A stretch of 64,000 nt of DNA from Bacillus sp. EB01 (lineage in GTDB: Bacteria; Bacillota; Bacilli; Bacillales; Cytobacillaceae). The notes beneath the pieces are model-generated. The model was not told where the DNA came from. It saw only the letters and a list, made by a program, of their open reading frames with translations, and did not search any database. The stretch is from positions 1,835,215-1,899,214 of the forward strand of contig NZ_HG964497.1 in assembly GCF_000613125.1 (NCBI RefSeq). Reading direction: 5' to 3'. Shown piece after piece: positions 1 through 9,375 of this stretch (positions are counted from its first letter, which is position 1; each line of letters opens with the position of its first letter). The translations under genes were made by a program, and so were the position numbers.

Positions 1-931
1 TTCCGACTGCCATTCCGGCAAGGAAGAATGTTATCAAAAGGCCGATGGCTGAATCATAAAATATACCAGCCGCGATAAAACAGAAAAACCCGGTCAGCAT
101 GATCCCCATCAGGACATTTCGCCGTCCGTACTTGTCACTCATCACTCCAAGCGGAAATTGAAAGAGAATACCGCCAATCGAGAATGCTGGCAGGATAATT
201 GAAACAGCCGACACATCGAGCCCATTCCGGAGCGCCAGAACTGGAAAGTTGCCATTCAGTGAAGCTTCAAGGAAACCATATCCTAGTGGAGGCAATAATG
301 ACACCCAGGCGATTTTCAGCACCTTGCTGAAGCGTGAGAAGGAACTCTTGTAGGAGCTGCCTACAGTTCCGTCTGAATCTGGAAAATCATTTCGCAGAAG
401 CCACACAAACAGCCAGGAGAGTAACGAAAGTGCCGAAGATATCATGAACGGAAGCGCTTCGTCGATTGTAACCAGCCGTGTCAGGACCGGTCCAGCCGCA
501 AAGCCGATTCCGAAAAATAATCCGTACAATGACACATTCCGGCCGCGGCGATTCTCCGGGGACGCCGCAGTAATCCAGGTTTGGGCACTAAAGTGAAGAA
601 AGTGGTCGCCAATTCCAATTAAGAACCTCAGGAAAAACCAGAACCAGAAGCTTTTCCAGGCGGGGAACAGCGCAAGTGCAACTGCCACGCTAAGCCCCCC
701 GGCAAGCATGACAGGTTTATATCCGAACCTTCTAAGCGGTGCTTCCATAAACGGTGATGCTAGCAGGATGGCAATATATAAAGCCATTGCATTGATACCG
801 TTTGATAAGGACGAAAAGCCGTCTCTTTCTAAAATAATTGCCACAAGTGGGAGCAGCATCCCCTGCGAAAGTCCAGAAATGCCTACCGTACTAACCAGAA
901 TCCAAAGATGTGCGCCAGGTGTTTTTTTCAT
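1..931 (-). CDS. MFS transporter, YfkF-like, cut by left window edge
   Basis: The minus-strand frame from the ATG at 931-929 stays open to the edge, giving about 310 residues of a multi-helix membrane protein whose C-terminus lies outside the window. It has hydrophobic helices throughout, an early segment rich in Gly, Ser and Leu, and an Arg-rich cytoplasmic loop (PENRRGRN) typical of the major facilitator superfamily. An alternative in-frame ATG lies 11 codons upstream (964-962); neither has a strong ribosome binding site. The neighbouring Ca2+/H+ antiporter and YfkD match the B. subtilis yfkD-yfkE-yfkF cluster, so this is probably the YfkF counterpart. The substrate is unknown; a drug or metabolite exporter is likely from the family. 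Confidence 0.8.
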   Translation of the reverse strand, partial: MKKTPGAHLWILVSTVGISGLSQGMLLPLVAIILERDGFSSLSNGINAMALYIAILLASPFMEAPLRRFGYKPVMLAGGLSVAVALALFPAWKSFWFWFFLRFLIGIGDHFLHFSAQTWITAASPENRRGRNVSLYGLFFGIGFAAGPVLTRLVTIDEALPFMISSALSLLSWLFVWLLRNDFPDSDGTVGSSYKSSFSRFSKVLKIAWVSLLPPLGYGFLEASLNGNFPVLALRNGLDVSAVSIILPAFSIGGILFQFPLGVMSDKYGRRNVLMGIMLTGFFCFIAAGIFYDSAIGLLITFFLAGMAVG

Positions 932-1034
932 AATGTTAAGACCCCGATTGCTGAAAGATTTCATGTTGATGGTATCTTTTGGAGGGTAGTTTTGCAAGCG
1001 GGAAGATAGTATATGGAGGAATCACTGTCTGATG

Positions 1035-1138
1035 AAACGTTACATAGGAAGGCTCTATGTTACCTTTTGGCGATTGCAGTCTGTTTAAACGTCACATAGG
1101 AAGTTTCTAATCATACCATTTTGGCACTGCTTTGCCTG
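1035..1138. repeat. Two diverged 52-bp units in the divergent intergenic gap
   Basis: Two segments beginning AAACGT-TACATAGGAAG (1035) and AAACGT-CACATAGGAAG (1087) are offset by exactly 52 bp and then diverge. The first carries a near-palindrome, GTTACATAG and CTATGTTAC around a 7-base loop. They lie between the divergent MFS and OsmC genes. Confidence 0.4.
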
Positions 1139-1255
1139 AATCTCGAAATCTCCTTTGAAGAATGAAAATCAACATACAAAATAATCTTTTCTAAAATTAA
1201 TAATTACGGTATTCTCTATACGATAAAAAAACCAAAAGAGGAAGCGGGTGGAAAA

Positions 1256-1642
1256 GTGGAGTTCTTTATGAAGGAAGAAGGCTTTTATGGGGATTTGCCT
1301 TATGGACGCCTTGATGTCTCTGGCAAGGACGGTGCCGGGCACAGGCCATACCAATTGATGGTTGCCTCAATTGCGGTCTGCAGCGGTGGAGTACTGAGAA
1401 AAATTTTAACAAAGAAACGCATTGATATTGAGGATATAAAAATCCAAGCTGAGGTTGACCGAGCAGATGGCGGGACCGGCAAAATTGAACGTATTCACAT
1501 CCATTATATTATTAGGGGACGGCAGCTTGACGAAATCCAAATACAAAAGGCGGTTGATGTCGCTGCAAAAAACTGCCCGATGGCTCAGTCAGTCGCCGGC
1601 AGTATCTCAATCAAGGAAACCTTCGAATTAATATCGTCTTAA
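1256..1642 (+). CDS. OsmC family protein
   Basis: A 128-residue OsmC/Ohr-fold protein. The family comprises small cytoplasmic thiol peroxidases active on organic hydroperoxides, or stress proteins of unknown substrate. Two cysteines sit in the usual OsmC contexts: one in the central helix (AVCSGGVL, near residue 42) and one further on in KNCPMAQS (near residue 104). The start is GTG at 1256, preceded by AGAGGAAG; an in-frame ATG at 1268 is an alternative. The gene is short for OsmC (usually 130-145), so it may be an OsmC-like rather than a true Ohr protein. It lies 87 bp before the antiporter and may be co-transcribed with it. Confidence 0.82.
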   Translation: MEFFMKEEGFYGDLPYGRLDVSGKDGAGHRPYQLMVASIAVCSGGVLRKILTKKRIDIEDIKIQAEVDRADGGTGKIERIHIHYIIRGRQLDEIQIQKAVDVAAKNCPMAQSVAGSISIKETFELISS

Positions 1643-1729
1643 ATCCACCTCGAATAACGGGAATAAATGACAAAAACGCGGGTAAAGTTATGTGGAAGAA
1701 ATTTAGATAGAGATTGTGAGGGAACTATT

Positions 1730-2785
1730 GTGGCTAATAAAATTTTTATGGTTCTTACCTTTGTCGGCGTTCCGCTGTCTGTAATTGGAAGCCTGATGCA
1801 CTGGCCAAGTACGCTATTATTTGTCATTTACTGCTTAACAATCGTAGCACTCGCCAGCTATATGGGGCGCGCGACTGAGAGTCTTGCCGTTATTGCGGGT
1901 CCGAGGATTGGCGGCCTATTGAACGCAACCTTTGGGAACGCGGTCGAGCTGATCATTTCAATTTTCGCATTAAAGGCTGGCCTGACAGGTGTTGTGCTTG
2001 CATCACTTACCGGTTCGGTACTAGGGAACCTGCTGCTTGTCGCTGGATTGTCTTTTTTCATTGGTGGAGTTAAGTTCAAGCGCCAGGTTTTCAACGTCCA
2101 TGATGCACGCCACAACTCAGGGCTGCTTATGTTTGCGGTTGTAGTTGCGTTTGTTATTCCTGAAGTTTTTTCAATGGGAATGAGTGAAAGTAAAACAATT
2201 TCATTAAGTATCGGAATTTCTATTATCTTAATTGCACTTTATCTTGCGGCACTATTTTTCAAGCTTGTTACTCACCGCGGGGTTTATCAGAGTGAAAATA
2301 ACGGGGAACATAGCCACGAAGAACCGGAATGGAGCAAAGGTAAAGCAATGCTTGTCCTCGCGCTTGCAACTATTGCAGTTGCTTATGTGTCAGAAAATCT
2401 TGTCCATACCTTCGAGGAGGTCGCCCATTCATTCGGCTGGACCGAACTGTTCATTGGGGTCATCATTGTTGCCATTGTCGGTAATGCGGCCGAGCATGCA
2501 TCAGCAATCATTTTTGCCTATAAAAACAAAATGGATATTGCTGTGGAAATTGCGATAGGCTCAACCTTACAGATTGCGATGTTCGTTGCACCTGTACTTG
2601 TCCTTATATCCCTGTTTTTTGCTGAAACAATGCCACTCGTATTTACACTGCCGGAGCTGGTTGCAATGGTATCCTCAGTTCTGCTGATGATCATCATCTC
2701 CAATGATGGCGAATCGAATTGGTTTGAAGGTTTAACATTGCTTGCTGCTTATGTCATTATGGGTATTGGATTTTTCCTCCTATAG
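1730..2785 (+). CDS. cax: Calcium/proton exchanger CaxA (ChaA/YfkE type)
   Basis: Membrane antiporter of the CaCA superfamily that expels Ca2+ in exchange for H+. The 351-residue product has about eleven helices and both alpha-repeat signatures: GNAVELIISIFALKAG in the first half and GNAAEHASAIIFAYKNKMD in the second, with the paired acidic residues that bind the cation. A His/Glu-rich loop (GEHSHEEPEW) joins the halves. The frame is open from 1667, but GTG at 1730 with GAGGGA eight bases upstream gives the family's usual N-terminus, so I chose it. The position next to a YfkF-like MFS gene and yfkD supports orthology with B. subtilis YfkE. Confidence 0.9.
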   Translation: MANKIFMVLTFVGVPLSVIGSLMHWPSTLLFVIYCLTIVALASYMGRATESLAVIAGPRIGGLLNATFGNAVELIISIFALKAGLTGVVLASLTGSVLGNLLLVAGLSFFIGGVKFKRQVFNVHDARHNSGLLMFAVVVAFVIPEVFSMGMSESKTISLSIGISIILIALYLAALFFKLVTHRGVYQSENNGEHSHEEPEWSKGKAMLVLALATIAVAYVSENLVHTFEEVAHSFGWTELFIGVIIVAIVGNAAEHASAIIFAYKNKMDIAVEIAIGSTLQIAMFVAPVLVLISLFFAETMPLVFTLPELVAMVSSVLLMIIISNDGESNWFEGLTLLAAYVIMGIGFFLL

Positions 2786-2892
2786 TCAGTTTCCAGATGT
2801 GTAAAATAAAATAATTTAGATCTTTTAGAGTCCCGCAAACAAGTGTTGGCCTGGTCCTAGAGAAGAGCCCGCAGGATAGAATTAGGAGGGAT

Positions 2893-2936
2893 AAAAAGCC
2901 CGGGGGAAACTGTCAATAAGTTCTCCCGGGCTTTTT
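2893..2936 (+). terminator. Rho-independent terminator after cax
   Basis: AAAAAGCCCGGG and CCCGGGCTTTTT arms enclose a short loop and end in a T run. It is symmetrical and could act in both directions. Confidence 0.85.
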
Positions 2937-3038
2937 GTGGGGAGTTCTCGTATAAGGGGAATCAAAGGACTGGCGAAAAATTGTCTGTCTGGCTCTGGTC
3001 ATCTGCTCTGCTATCGGGTTGAAAGTGGTCTCTTACAC

Positions 3039-3083
3039 AAAAATGACTCCAGGCCTTTGAAAATAGCCAGGAGTCATTTTTTT
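3039..3083 (+). terminator. Second terminator hairpin in the same gap
   Basis: AAAAATGACTCC pairs with GGAGTCATTTTT and ends in seven T. It lies 100 bp beyond the previous terminator with no convincing gene between them. I found nothing else in 2786-3329 except the likely promoter region of the next gene. Confidence 0.75.
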
Positions 3084-3329
3084 GCTAAGTATTTTTTTGA
3101 GGTCATTGTTTTTGTATTAATCAAGTCGCTTTTATTTGGGAACAATCACCAACCTTTATGCTTAATATGGTAAAATCAATATCAGTCAACATAAATTAGT
3201 GATTCCCGCCTCCTTCATATGTGTATTTAGAGCGATTTGATTCAGCCCTCCTTTTGATTAGATAAGGTAAGTATACATTGTTATTTAATTTTTGTAAACA
3301 TTCTGATAATTATTTTTGAGGGGTAAATT

Positions 3330-3947
3330 ATGGCATTTTTCTACAGGATATCATTTTTCATTATTGGCCTTATAATCCTGACCTTTGGAGTTTCCCTGAC
3401 AATTGTTGCAGATGTTGGCGCGGGGGCATGGGATGCGCTGAATGTCGGGTTATCGGAGACATTCGGGCTTACTGTAGGAAATTGGGTAATGATTGTTGCT
3501 GCTATTTTAATGGTTGTCAATGCGTTTTTACATCAAAAGAAGCCGGAGCTGCTTGCTTTTGTTCTGCTGTTCTCAGTTGGCCCGATGATTGATGTCTGGC
3601 TGCTATTTGTTCTGGATGAATGGACACCTGAGAAATTAACGGTGAAAATGATTGGATTCCTTGCAGGGTTGGTCATTATTAGTATTGGTGCGGCCATATA
3701 TTTGCAGGCAAAATTTCCGTTGCTTCCTATCGATAATTTCATGATGGGCATCAAAAACCGATTTAATATCAGTATCACAATCGCTAAAACAGCCACGGAA
3801 CTATTGGCTTTAATGCTTGCCTTGCTTGTAGGCGGCCCGATTGGGATTGGAACTTTGATCGTCACGTTTGCGATTGGCCCGATCATTGACCTTTTCTATC
3901 CTATATTTGAGCGTATCTTTTTCAAACTGATGGCTAGCAGCGCTTGA
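3330..3947 (+). CDS. YczE/YyaS/YitT-family integral membrane protein
   Basis: A 205-residue, six-helix membrane protein. The N-terminal segment (GLIILTFGVSLTIVADVGAG followed by AWDALNVGL) and the glycine-rich third quarter (GGPIGIGTLI) are typical of the YczE-like family. The biochemical role of the family is not established; some members are linked to transport or to processing of secondary metabolites. The start ATG is preceded by GAGGGG at a good distance. The gene stands alone between the cax terminators and yfkD. Confidence 0.8.
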   Translation: MAFFYRISFFIIGLIILTFGVSLTIVADVGAGAWDALNVGLSETFGLTVGNWVMIVAAILMVVNAFLHQKKPELLAFVLLFSVGPMIDVWLLFVLDEWTPEKLTVKMIGFLAGLVIISIGAAIYLQAKFPLLPIDNFMMGIKNRFNISITIAKTATELLALMLALLVGGPIGIGTLIVTFAIGPIIDLFYPIFERIFFKLMASSA

Positions 3948-4073
3948 ACAAATTAGAAAAAACTATTGGTAAAATTATAGGTCCAAAAAAGGGCCGCTCA
4001 ATTGGATAATATCACCGAACTCCGAAAACACTAAAGGCAAACAAATGCACTTTGTGAAAGGAGTTCTTTTTCT

Positions 4074-4868
4074 GTGAAAAAATTAGGTGCGCTCATTCTT
4101 ACAGTTACTTTTGCACTATCACTCATTTCGCCAGCTGCTGCTGAAAAAAGCCAGCCGAAAACAATCATTCCAGAAGGCGCTATGAATATCACAAAAGAAA
4201 ATACGTACCCGAATCCAAATCAGGATGAACCACTGCTTCAGCCAAGCGAGCTTGCCAAGCGGCTCATCGATACGACCAAAGTTAAAATTGAAAATCCGAA
4301 CCTGATCCGGATGCTCAATGAAACGAGTATTAATAGTACGCCATTTGCACTGGGTTACAAGGCAATTATTTATCTCGGCCAATGGCCACTCAATTATGAA
4401 TCAGCCGAAACATCACCAAATTGGGAATTCCAAAAAATTAACACGAACTATTTTGACAATCGCGGCGGTGAAAAGCCGTACCAAATCCATTATGTCCAGG
4501 AGTCCCAGAAGGTTATCAAGGGCGGCCTGACAGCAAAAATACCGAACGCCGACGAAGTAAAGAAGATGATGTTAATTAAGGCTTCCAGTAAATCAAAGCT
4601 TCCTCTCGCGTTTGAGACTGTAGTCGGTCTAGGAACGAAAAAAGACCAGATCTATAACATTCCAAGAAAGCGTCTTGGCTACTTGTACGCCTATGCCCCA
4701 GCCATAAACGAAAAAGGAAAGATAACATATGGCGAAGTATATCTTGTCCTAAAAGGAAACAAGAAATCGATTGTCGTTAAAAATGTTACTTCCCAGGGGA
4801 TTGGAGCCTGGATCCCGATTCAGGACTACGTTTCCTTCAGTTTCGCATCGAGCGAACGCCCAAGATAA
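4074..4868 (+). CDS. yfkD: YfkD-like secreted protein
   Basis: A 264-residue protein with a typical signal peptide (Lys-Lys start, hydrophobic core to about residue 20, then SPAAA) and a soluble extracytoplasmic remainder. Length, signal peptide and neighbours match the YfkD family of Bacillus, whose function is unknown. The start is GTG at 4074 behind AAAGGAG. The gene is a single transcription unit with its own terminator. Nothing in it indicates an enzyme. Confidence 0.82.
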   Translation: MKKLGALILTVTFALSLISPAAAEKSQPKTIIPEGAMNITKENTYPNPNQDEPLLQPSELAKRLIDTTKVKIENPNLIRMLNETSINSTPFALGYKAIIYLGQWPLNYESAETSPNWEFQKINTNYFDNRGGEKPYQIHYVQESQKVIKGGLTAKIPNADEVKKMMLIKASSKSKLPLAFETVVGLGTKKDQIYNIPRKRLGYLYAYAPAINEKGKITYGEVYLVLKGNKKSIVVKNVTSQGIGAWIPIQDYVSFSFASSERPR

Positions 4869-4871
4869 ACA

Positions 4872-4898
4872 ACCCCCGCCACGAAGCGGGGTTTTTTT
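4872..4898 (+). terminator. Terminator after yfkD
   Basis: CCCCGC and GCGGGG arms around a 6-base loop are followed by seven T. Confidence 0.9.
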
Positions 4899-5065
4899 AT
4901 TGATTTCAATCTGAGAAAAGAGGGAGTAGGGTGAAGTGTAATTTGCATTCTTGATCAACACTTTGCAGTGCCTTACTGCTGTTCAATATTAATGCCAGGT
5001 GAGAATTATGTCGAAAAATAGGAATAATTACCCTTGCGAAAAAAGTATCGTACGAAAAACAAGTT

Positions 5066-5091
5066 GTTTAGCTTTCCTCATATCCGGGAAA
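5066..5091 (+). promoter_or_regulatory. Sigma-B-type promoter upstream of the YtxH-like gene
   Basis: GTTTAG at 5066-5071 and GGGAAA at 5086-5091 are separated by 14 bp. This fits the general-stress sigma-B consensus (GTTTaa, 12-15 bp, GGGWAW). It lies about 50 bp before the start codon at 5140. Assignment is by motif only. Confidence 0.7.
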
Positions 5092-5139
5092 TACACAAAC
5101 AGGTCAAACTTTACTAAATAGGATTGAGGAGGAATTGCA

Positions 5140-5997
5140 ATGAACGAGTTTGAAAATCAGTACCAAAACCAGAACCAGAACCTGAACCAGAATCAGTCTT
5201 ATAACCAGTCTTATAGCTATACGGAAAATGAAAAGAACAGCAAATTGCTGAAAGGGATTGTCATCGGTGGTGTTATCGGGGGAGTTTTGACACTGCTAGA
5301 CTCTTCAACTCGCTCTAGCCTTAAGGAAACGGCTACAAACCTGAAGGATTCTTCTAAGAGCATGTTTACTGAAGTGAAAAGCAATCCGACAGAAGTAAAG
5401 GATCAGATGATGTCCCAATTTCAACAAGCATCCAATGTACTGAAGGAAGCCATTTCGGATGCACAAGCATTATATGATCGGCTGAACGGCGATTTGTTCG
5501 GCAAGGTTTCCGAAGTGAAAGATATTTCAAAGGATGCGATTAACACCGTGATGGGTGTTAAAGGTGAAGTGAAAACGATTGGCTCTAAAGTAGCAGAGGC
5601 GGGGACAGAGCTGAAGAGTGCTGTTCCGACTAGCGGAACTGGAGGAACGTCTTCAGATACGACATTGAACAGCGCATCTACTTCTGCGATGGCAGGCTCC
5701 ACTGGCACATACCTTGGTGAAGCGTCTGGCTCGTTAACTGGGACAAGCCCTACTTCAAGCTTTGAAACTGGCACAACTTCGGACTTAACAAGCGGATCTT
5801 CCTACGGAGATAGCGACACAACTACAGACTACGGAATGGGCAACACCTCCGGTTCCGTTGGGGATGTAGTCGGCGGCGATGCTAATGCGAACTCTGATGG
5901 TTCAGGCGGTCTTGGCTATAACAACGAAGATGGCACACACACAACTGGCGGCCAGGAGACTCCCTACCATGATGAAGATGAGAAGAAGAACTATTAA
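5140..5997 (+). CDS. YtxH domain general-stress protein with low-complexity tail
   Basis: A 285-residue protein. The first 30 residues are rich in Asn and Gln (repeated NQN). Residues 35-55 form one hydrophobic glycine-zipper segment (GIVIGGVIGGVLTLL) typical of YtxH-type membrane-anchored stress proteins. Residues 60-160 are a charged amphipathic, probably coiled-coil region. The last 130 residues are Gly/Ser/Thr/Asp-rich and look disordered. The start follows AGGAGG. The sigma-B-type promoter upstream and a terminator downstream make this a single-gene stress unit. Function beyond membrane association is not known. Confidence 0.75.
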   Translation: MNEFENQYQNQNQNLNQNQSYNQSYSYTENEKNSKLLKGIVIGGVIGGVLTLLDSSTRSSLKETATNLKDSSKSMFTEVKSNPTEVKDQMMSQFQQASNVLKEAISDAQALYDRLNGDLFGKVSEVKDISKDAINTVMGVKGEVKTIGSKVAEAGTELKSAVPTSGTGGTSSDTTLNSASTSAMAGSTGTYLGEASGSLTGTSPTSSFETGTTSDLTSGSSYGDSDTTTDYGMGNTSGSVGDVVGGDANANSDGSGGLGYNNEDGTHTTGGQETPYHDEDEKKNY

Positions 5998-6009
5998 TTG
6001 ATTGAAGAC

Positions 6010-6040
6010 AACCAGCGGGAAATAATCCGCTGGTTTTTTA
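6010..6040 (+). terminator. Terminator after the YtxH-like gene
   Basis: AACCAGCGG pairs with CCGCTGGTT, followed by a T run. The region 6041-6270 holds only the leader of the next gene. Confidence 0.88.
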
Positions 6041-6270
6041 ATGGCAAAAGAAAGTTTGAATGAGAAATCTTTAAAGGGTACTCTAATCATCTATCCGGGC
6101 ATTTTTTCGCACAGGATGAATCAAATATTATCCTGTCTGAAGAGCTGAAAATCATTCGCCAGATGGTAATATTTTCATCAATACAGGGCCCTGTCAAACT
6201 CGTCCAGTTTCAAGAAAAACACCCCTGGGTACTAGTTCTTTATAAGTGTTTTTTGAAAGGGGTAGTCATA

Positions 6271-7944
6271 TTGCCACGTTCTAATAGATGTTTACCAGAA
6301 AGAGAAACAGCAAAAGGAAAATATGGGATGGTCGCTACGGCCCATCCGCTTGCCACCAAGATTGGCGCGGATATATTGAAAAATGGCGGGAATGCGATAG
6401 ATGCAGCAGTGGCCATCCAGTTTGCCCTGAATGTTGGTGAACCGTCGAATACAGGGGTCGGAGGATCCGGATTCTTTATGGTCTACCACAAAGACACTGG
6501 AACAACCAAGATATTTGACGGACATTCGGAAGCTCCCGCAGCTGCACATCCTGAAATGTTCCTCGATGAAAATGGAGAAATCATTGAGTTCAAAAAACGA
6601 TCTACACATGCAACAGCAGTTGGAATACCCGGAATATTAAAAGCAATGGACGCTGCGCTAAAGGAATATGGAACAAAGCAGCTTTCAGAACTTGTTGAAC
6701 CAGCCGCCAAGGCTTGCGAAGAAGGAATTCCGATGAACTGGGTCCATATGGATATGCTCGACAAGTTCAATTACCGGCTTGGGAATGAGGCAAGGAAGCT
6801 TTATTTTTCAGAAGGCCTCGAGGAAGGACATATCCTCAAGAAACCCCACCTTGCAAGAACATTCCGCTTGATCGGGGAAGAAGGGGTTGAAGCATTTTAT
6901 GAAGGTGAAATTGCTGAGGCAATTGTGAACACTATTCGGGACCATGGAGGGTTCATGACTCTTGATGATTTGAAAAAATACACGCACACCGTGGACGAGC
7001 CGGTCCGGGGAAGCTACCGTGGGTATGATATTGCATCAGCAAGCCCGCCCACAGCAGGGGGGCCGAGCCTGCTTTATATCTTAAGCCTGCTAGAGAATTT
7101 TGATTTAAAATCTTATGGTCTAAAATCCTGGGAAAAATACTACTTGTTCGCAGAAATCATGCGGCTAGCCTTTTCTGATAAAGTTGCCTATATGGGAGAT
7201 CCTCGAAGCACGGATATTCCATTAAAAGGGCTTTCCGATGAACGATACCTTGCCGAACGGCTTGCCCAGATCAACTTTGAATTTCGTAACCCAGATATTG
7301 ACTTCGGAAACCCGTGGAAATTTGAAGGAAAAGAAGGGCGACCAGTAGTCAGGCAGCCAGCAGACGCTGAGCAAAGCGAGACAACTCATTTTACAGTTGC
7401 CGACGTTTTCGGTAACATTGTTGCTTGTACCTCCACTGTAGAGCATCCATTTGGGACAGGCATCCTAGTGCCTGGTTATGGATTTTTCTTGAACAATGAG
7501 CTGACTGACTTCGATCCGCTCCCAGGAGGAGTCAACGAACCTGGACCAGGAAAACGGCCGGTGAGTTGCAAATCCCCGACCATCCTGTTTAAGGACGGTA
7601 AGCCAGTATTAACTCTAGGTTCACCTGGAGGTCCGACAATTATTGCTTCAGTGTTCCAGACGATTGTAAACATTGTTGATTTTGGAATGAGCCTTAAAGA
7701 TGCCATTGAGGAACCACGAATATTTTGTGCCCCTGGCCAGCTTATTTCCTGGGAGCAAGGGATCGATATGGTCGCAAAAGGAAAACTTGAATCGATGAAC
7801 TTCGAATTTGGAGAGGAACCGCATGTTATCGGTAATGTCCAGGCAATTCAGTTAGACCATGAAAACGATGAGATGTATGGAGCAGCCGATTCGAGCAGGG
7901 AAGGCTCCGCTGCCGCGATTGATTTTTTGCCCAAAGTGGAATAA
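6271..7944 (+). CDS. Gamma-glutamyltransferase family protein
   Basis: N-terminal nucleophile hydrolase that transfers or hydrolyses gamma-glutamyl groups (glutathione or polyglutamate turnover). The 557-residue precursor has the N-terminal GMVATAHPLA and GGNAIDAAVA motifs, the autocleavage site before Thr371 (SE/TTHFTV), and the small-subunit motifs NNELTDFDPLP and GSPGGPTI. No signal peptide is seen, so it is closer to cytoplasmic YwrD-type enzymes than to secreted Ggt. The frame is open from 6163, but TTG at 6271 behind GAAAGGGG fits both the ribosome binding site and the family N-terminus. Confidence 0.88.
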   Translation: MPRSNRCLPERETAKGKYGMVATAHPLATKIGADILKNGGNAIDAAVAIQFALNVGEPSNTGVGGSGFFMVYHKDTGTTKIFDGHSEAPAAAHPEMFLDENGEIIEFKKRSTHATAVGIPGILKAMDAALKEYGTKQLSELVEPAAKACEEGIPMNWVHMDMLDKFNYRLGNEARKLYFSEGLEEGHILKKPHLARTFRLIGEEGVEAFYEGEIAEAIVNTIRDHGGFMTLDDLKKYTHTVDEPVRGSYRGYDIASASPPTAGGPSLLYILSLLENFDLKSYGLKSWEKYYLFAEIMRLAFSDKVAYMGDPRSTDIPLKGLSDERYLAERLAQINFEFRNPDIDFGNPWKFEGKEGRPVVRQPADAEQSETTHFTVADVFGNIVACTSTVEHPFGTGILVPGYGFFLNNELTDFDPLPGGVNEPGPGKRPVSCKSPTILFKDGKPVLTLGSPGGPTIIASVFQTIVNIVDFGMSLKDAIEEPRIFCAPGQLISWEQGIDMVAKGKLESMNFEFGEEPHVIGNVQAIQLDHENDEMYGAADSSREGSAAAIDFLPKVE

Positions 7945-8006
7945 TACAACTGGACGAACCGTTCCCATTTCGGTAGGATGATAACGAGACGAAAGGAGCG
8001 AACCAC

Positions 8007-8192
8007 TTGGGCAAAGATATAACTGATAAGGATACACAAGTAATTTTCCTTAAGCAGAGGCTGAACATGTTCATGGATTTGCTGGATGCCATCGAACCAG
8101 AAGAGACCGATGTTGACGACATCGACCGCCTGCTTGAAATTATTGATGAAATCGAATTGAAAGTACGCGAATTTAATAACCGCGACATATAA
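8007..8192 (+). CDS. SE1561-family small protein
   Basis: A 61-residue acidic, helical protein (residues 15-55 predicted as two helices, rich in Asp, Glu, Leu and Ile). It resembles the SE1561 family of short Firmicute proteins, which have no assigned function. The TTG start has AAAGGAG eight to nine bases upstream. It follows the gamma-glutamyltransferase by 62 bp and ends at a strong terminator, so the two may share a transcript. Confidence 0.75.
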   Translation: MGKDITDKDTQVIFLKQRLNMFMDLLDAIEPEETDVDDIDRLLEIIDEIELKVREFNNRDI

Positions 8193-8217
8193 GCCCCGCA
8201 ATGTGCGGGGTTTTTCT
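8193..8217 (+). terminator. Terminator after the SE1561-family gene
   Basis: CCCCGC and GCGGGG arms are followed by five T. Confidence 0.88.
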
Positions 8218-8298
8218 TTAGTACTATGACATAATAGAAGCTAATGGGTAAAAAATAATTACCAGTAGGTCAATTTTTGGAAAAGGGATGGGTTGCAA

Positions 8299-9366
8299 AT
8301 GACAGACGAACAAGCAAAGCGTGAAAAGAGAAAAGATGAACACATTAGGCTTGCCCTGTCAGATGAACCCCCTCGGGAATCGCATTTTGACCAGCTGTAT
8401 TTTGTTCATAATTCCCTTACACATATAGGCGTTGAGGATGTGGACTTGAAGGTTATTTTCCCAAACTTTATGCTCCATACACCGTTTTACATTAATGCCA
8501 TGACTGGTGGCAGTTCACGGTCTGGCTCGATAAATCAGGCGCTTGCTGAAGTAGCTAAAGCAACTGGAATGGCAATGGCTGTCGGTTCCCAGCATGCGGG
8601 CTTAAAAAATGATCAATTGGCGGAAACGTATGAAATCGTCCGCAAGGTAAACCCGAAAGGCATTATTTTTGCTAATGTTGGGGCGGATGTTACGCTTGAT
8701 CTGGCCCTGAAAGCCGTTGAAATGCTCGATGCCAATGCGCTTCAGATTCATTTGAATGCTCCACAGGAACTTGTTATGCCAGAAGGCGGACGGGATTTTA
8801 CCAACTGGCTAGAAAATATCGAACAAATCAATTCCCGAGTTGGCGTACCCGTCATCGTTAAAGAAGTCGGGTTTGGCATGAGCCGGGAAACGCTTCATTT
8901 ATTGCATGGGATGGGTATCATGTATGTGGACGTCAGCGGACGGGGTGGAACTAATTTTATTGGAATAGAAAACAAACGAAGAGAAAAACAGGAGTACGTC
9001 TACCTCGAAAATTGGGGACAAACAACGCCTGTTTCCTTATTGGAAGCTCAGGACTTTGTGGACCGTATGATGGTATTTGCCTCTGGAGGAATCCGAAATC
9101 CCCTTGATGCGGTGAAATGTTTGTCGCTCGGAGCGAGTGCGGTTGGCGTGGCGAGTCCAGTCCTTAGGATAGTACTGGAAGAAGGAATTGAGCGGACAAT
9201 TGAAGAAATGCAGCAATGGCAAGACCAAGTTAAAACCATTTGTACGATGCTTGGCGCTCGAAACCTGGTTGAATTGAAACAATGTCCACTCGTGATCACC
9301 AAAGAAGTACGTGAATGGTGCGATGCAAGAGGGATTGATATACGGAGATATTCGAATAGGAAATAA
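8299..9366 (+). CDS. fni: Type 2 isopentenyl-diphosphate delta-isomerase
   Basis: FMN- and NADPH-dependent TIM-barrel enzyme that interconverts isopentenyl and dimethylallyl diphosphate for isoprenoid synthesis. The 355-residue product shows the family motifs in order: RKDEHIRLAL near the N-terminus, NAMTGGS near residue 70, GSQHAG near 95, QIHLNAPQE near 150, VKEVGFGMS near 190, DVSGRGGTNF near 215, and the phosphate-binding ASGGIRNPLD near 260. ATG at 8299 follows AAAAGGGA; the track-style TTG two codons earlier is less likely. It is a single-gene unit with its own terminator. Confidence 0.93.
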   Translation: MTDEQAKREKRKDEHIRLALSDEPPRESHFDQLYFVHNSLTHIGVEDVDLKVIFPNFMLHTPFYINAMTGGSSRSGSINQALAEVAKATGMAMAVGSQHAGLKNDQLAETYEIVRKVNPKGIIFANVGADVTLDLALKAVEMLDANALQIHLNAPQELVMPEGGRDFTNWLENIEQINSRVGVPVIVKEVGFGMSRETLHLLHGMGIMYVDVSGRGGTNFIGIENKRREKQEYVYLENWGQTTPVSLLEAQDFVDRMMVFASGGIRNPLDAVKCLSLGASAVGVASPVLRIVLEEGIERTIEEMQQWQDQVKTICTMLGARNLVELKQCPLVITKEVREWCDARGIDIRRYSNRK

Positions 9367-9375
9367 ACGTGAACA

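Noticed and set aside
2937..3173. 78-codon ORF between the two terminators after cax
   Set aside because: It begins within one terminator and contains the other; no ribosome binding site or recognisable domain.
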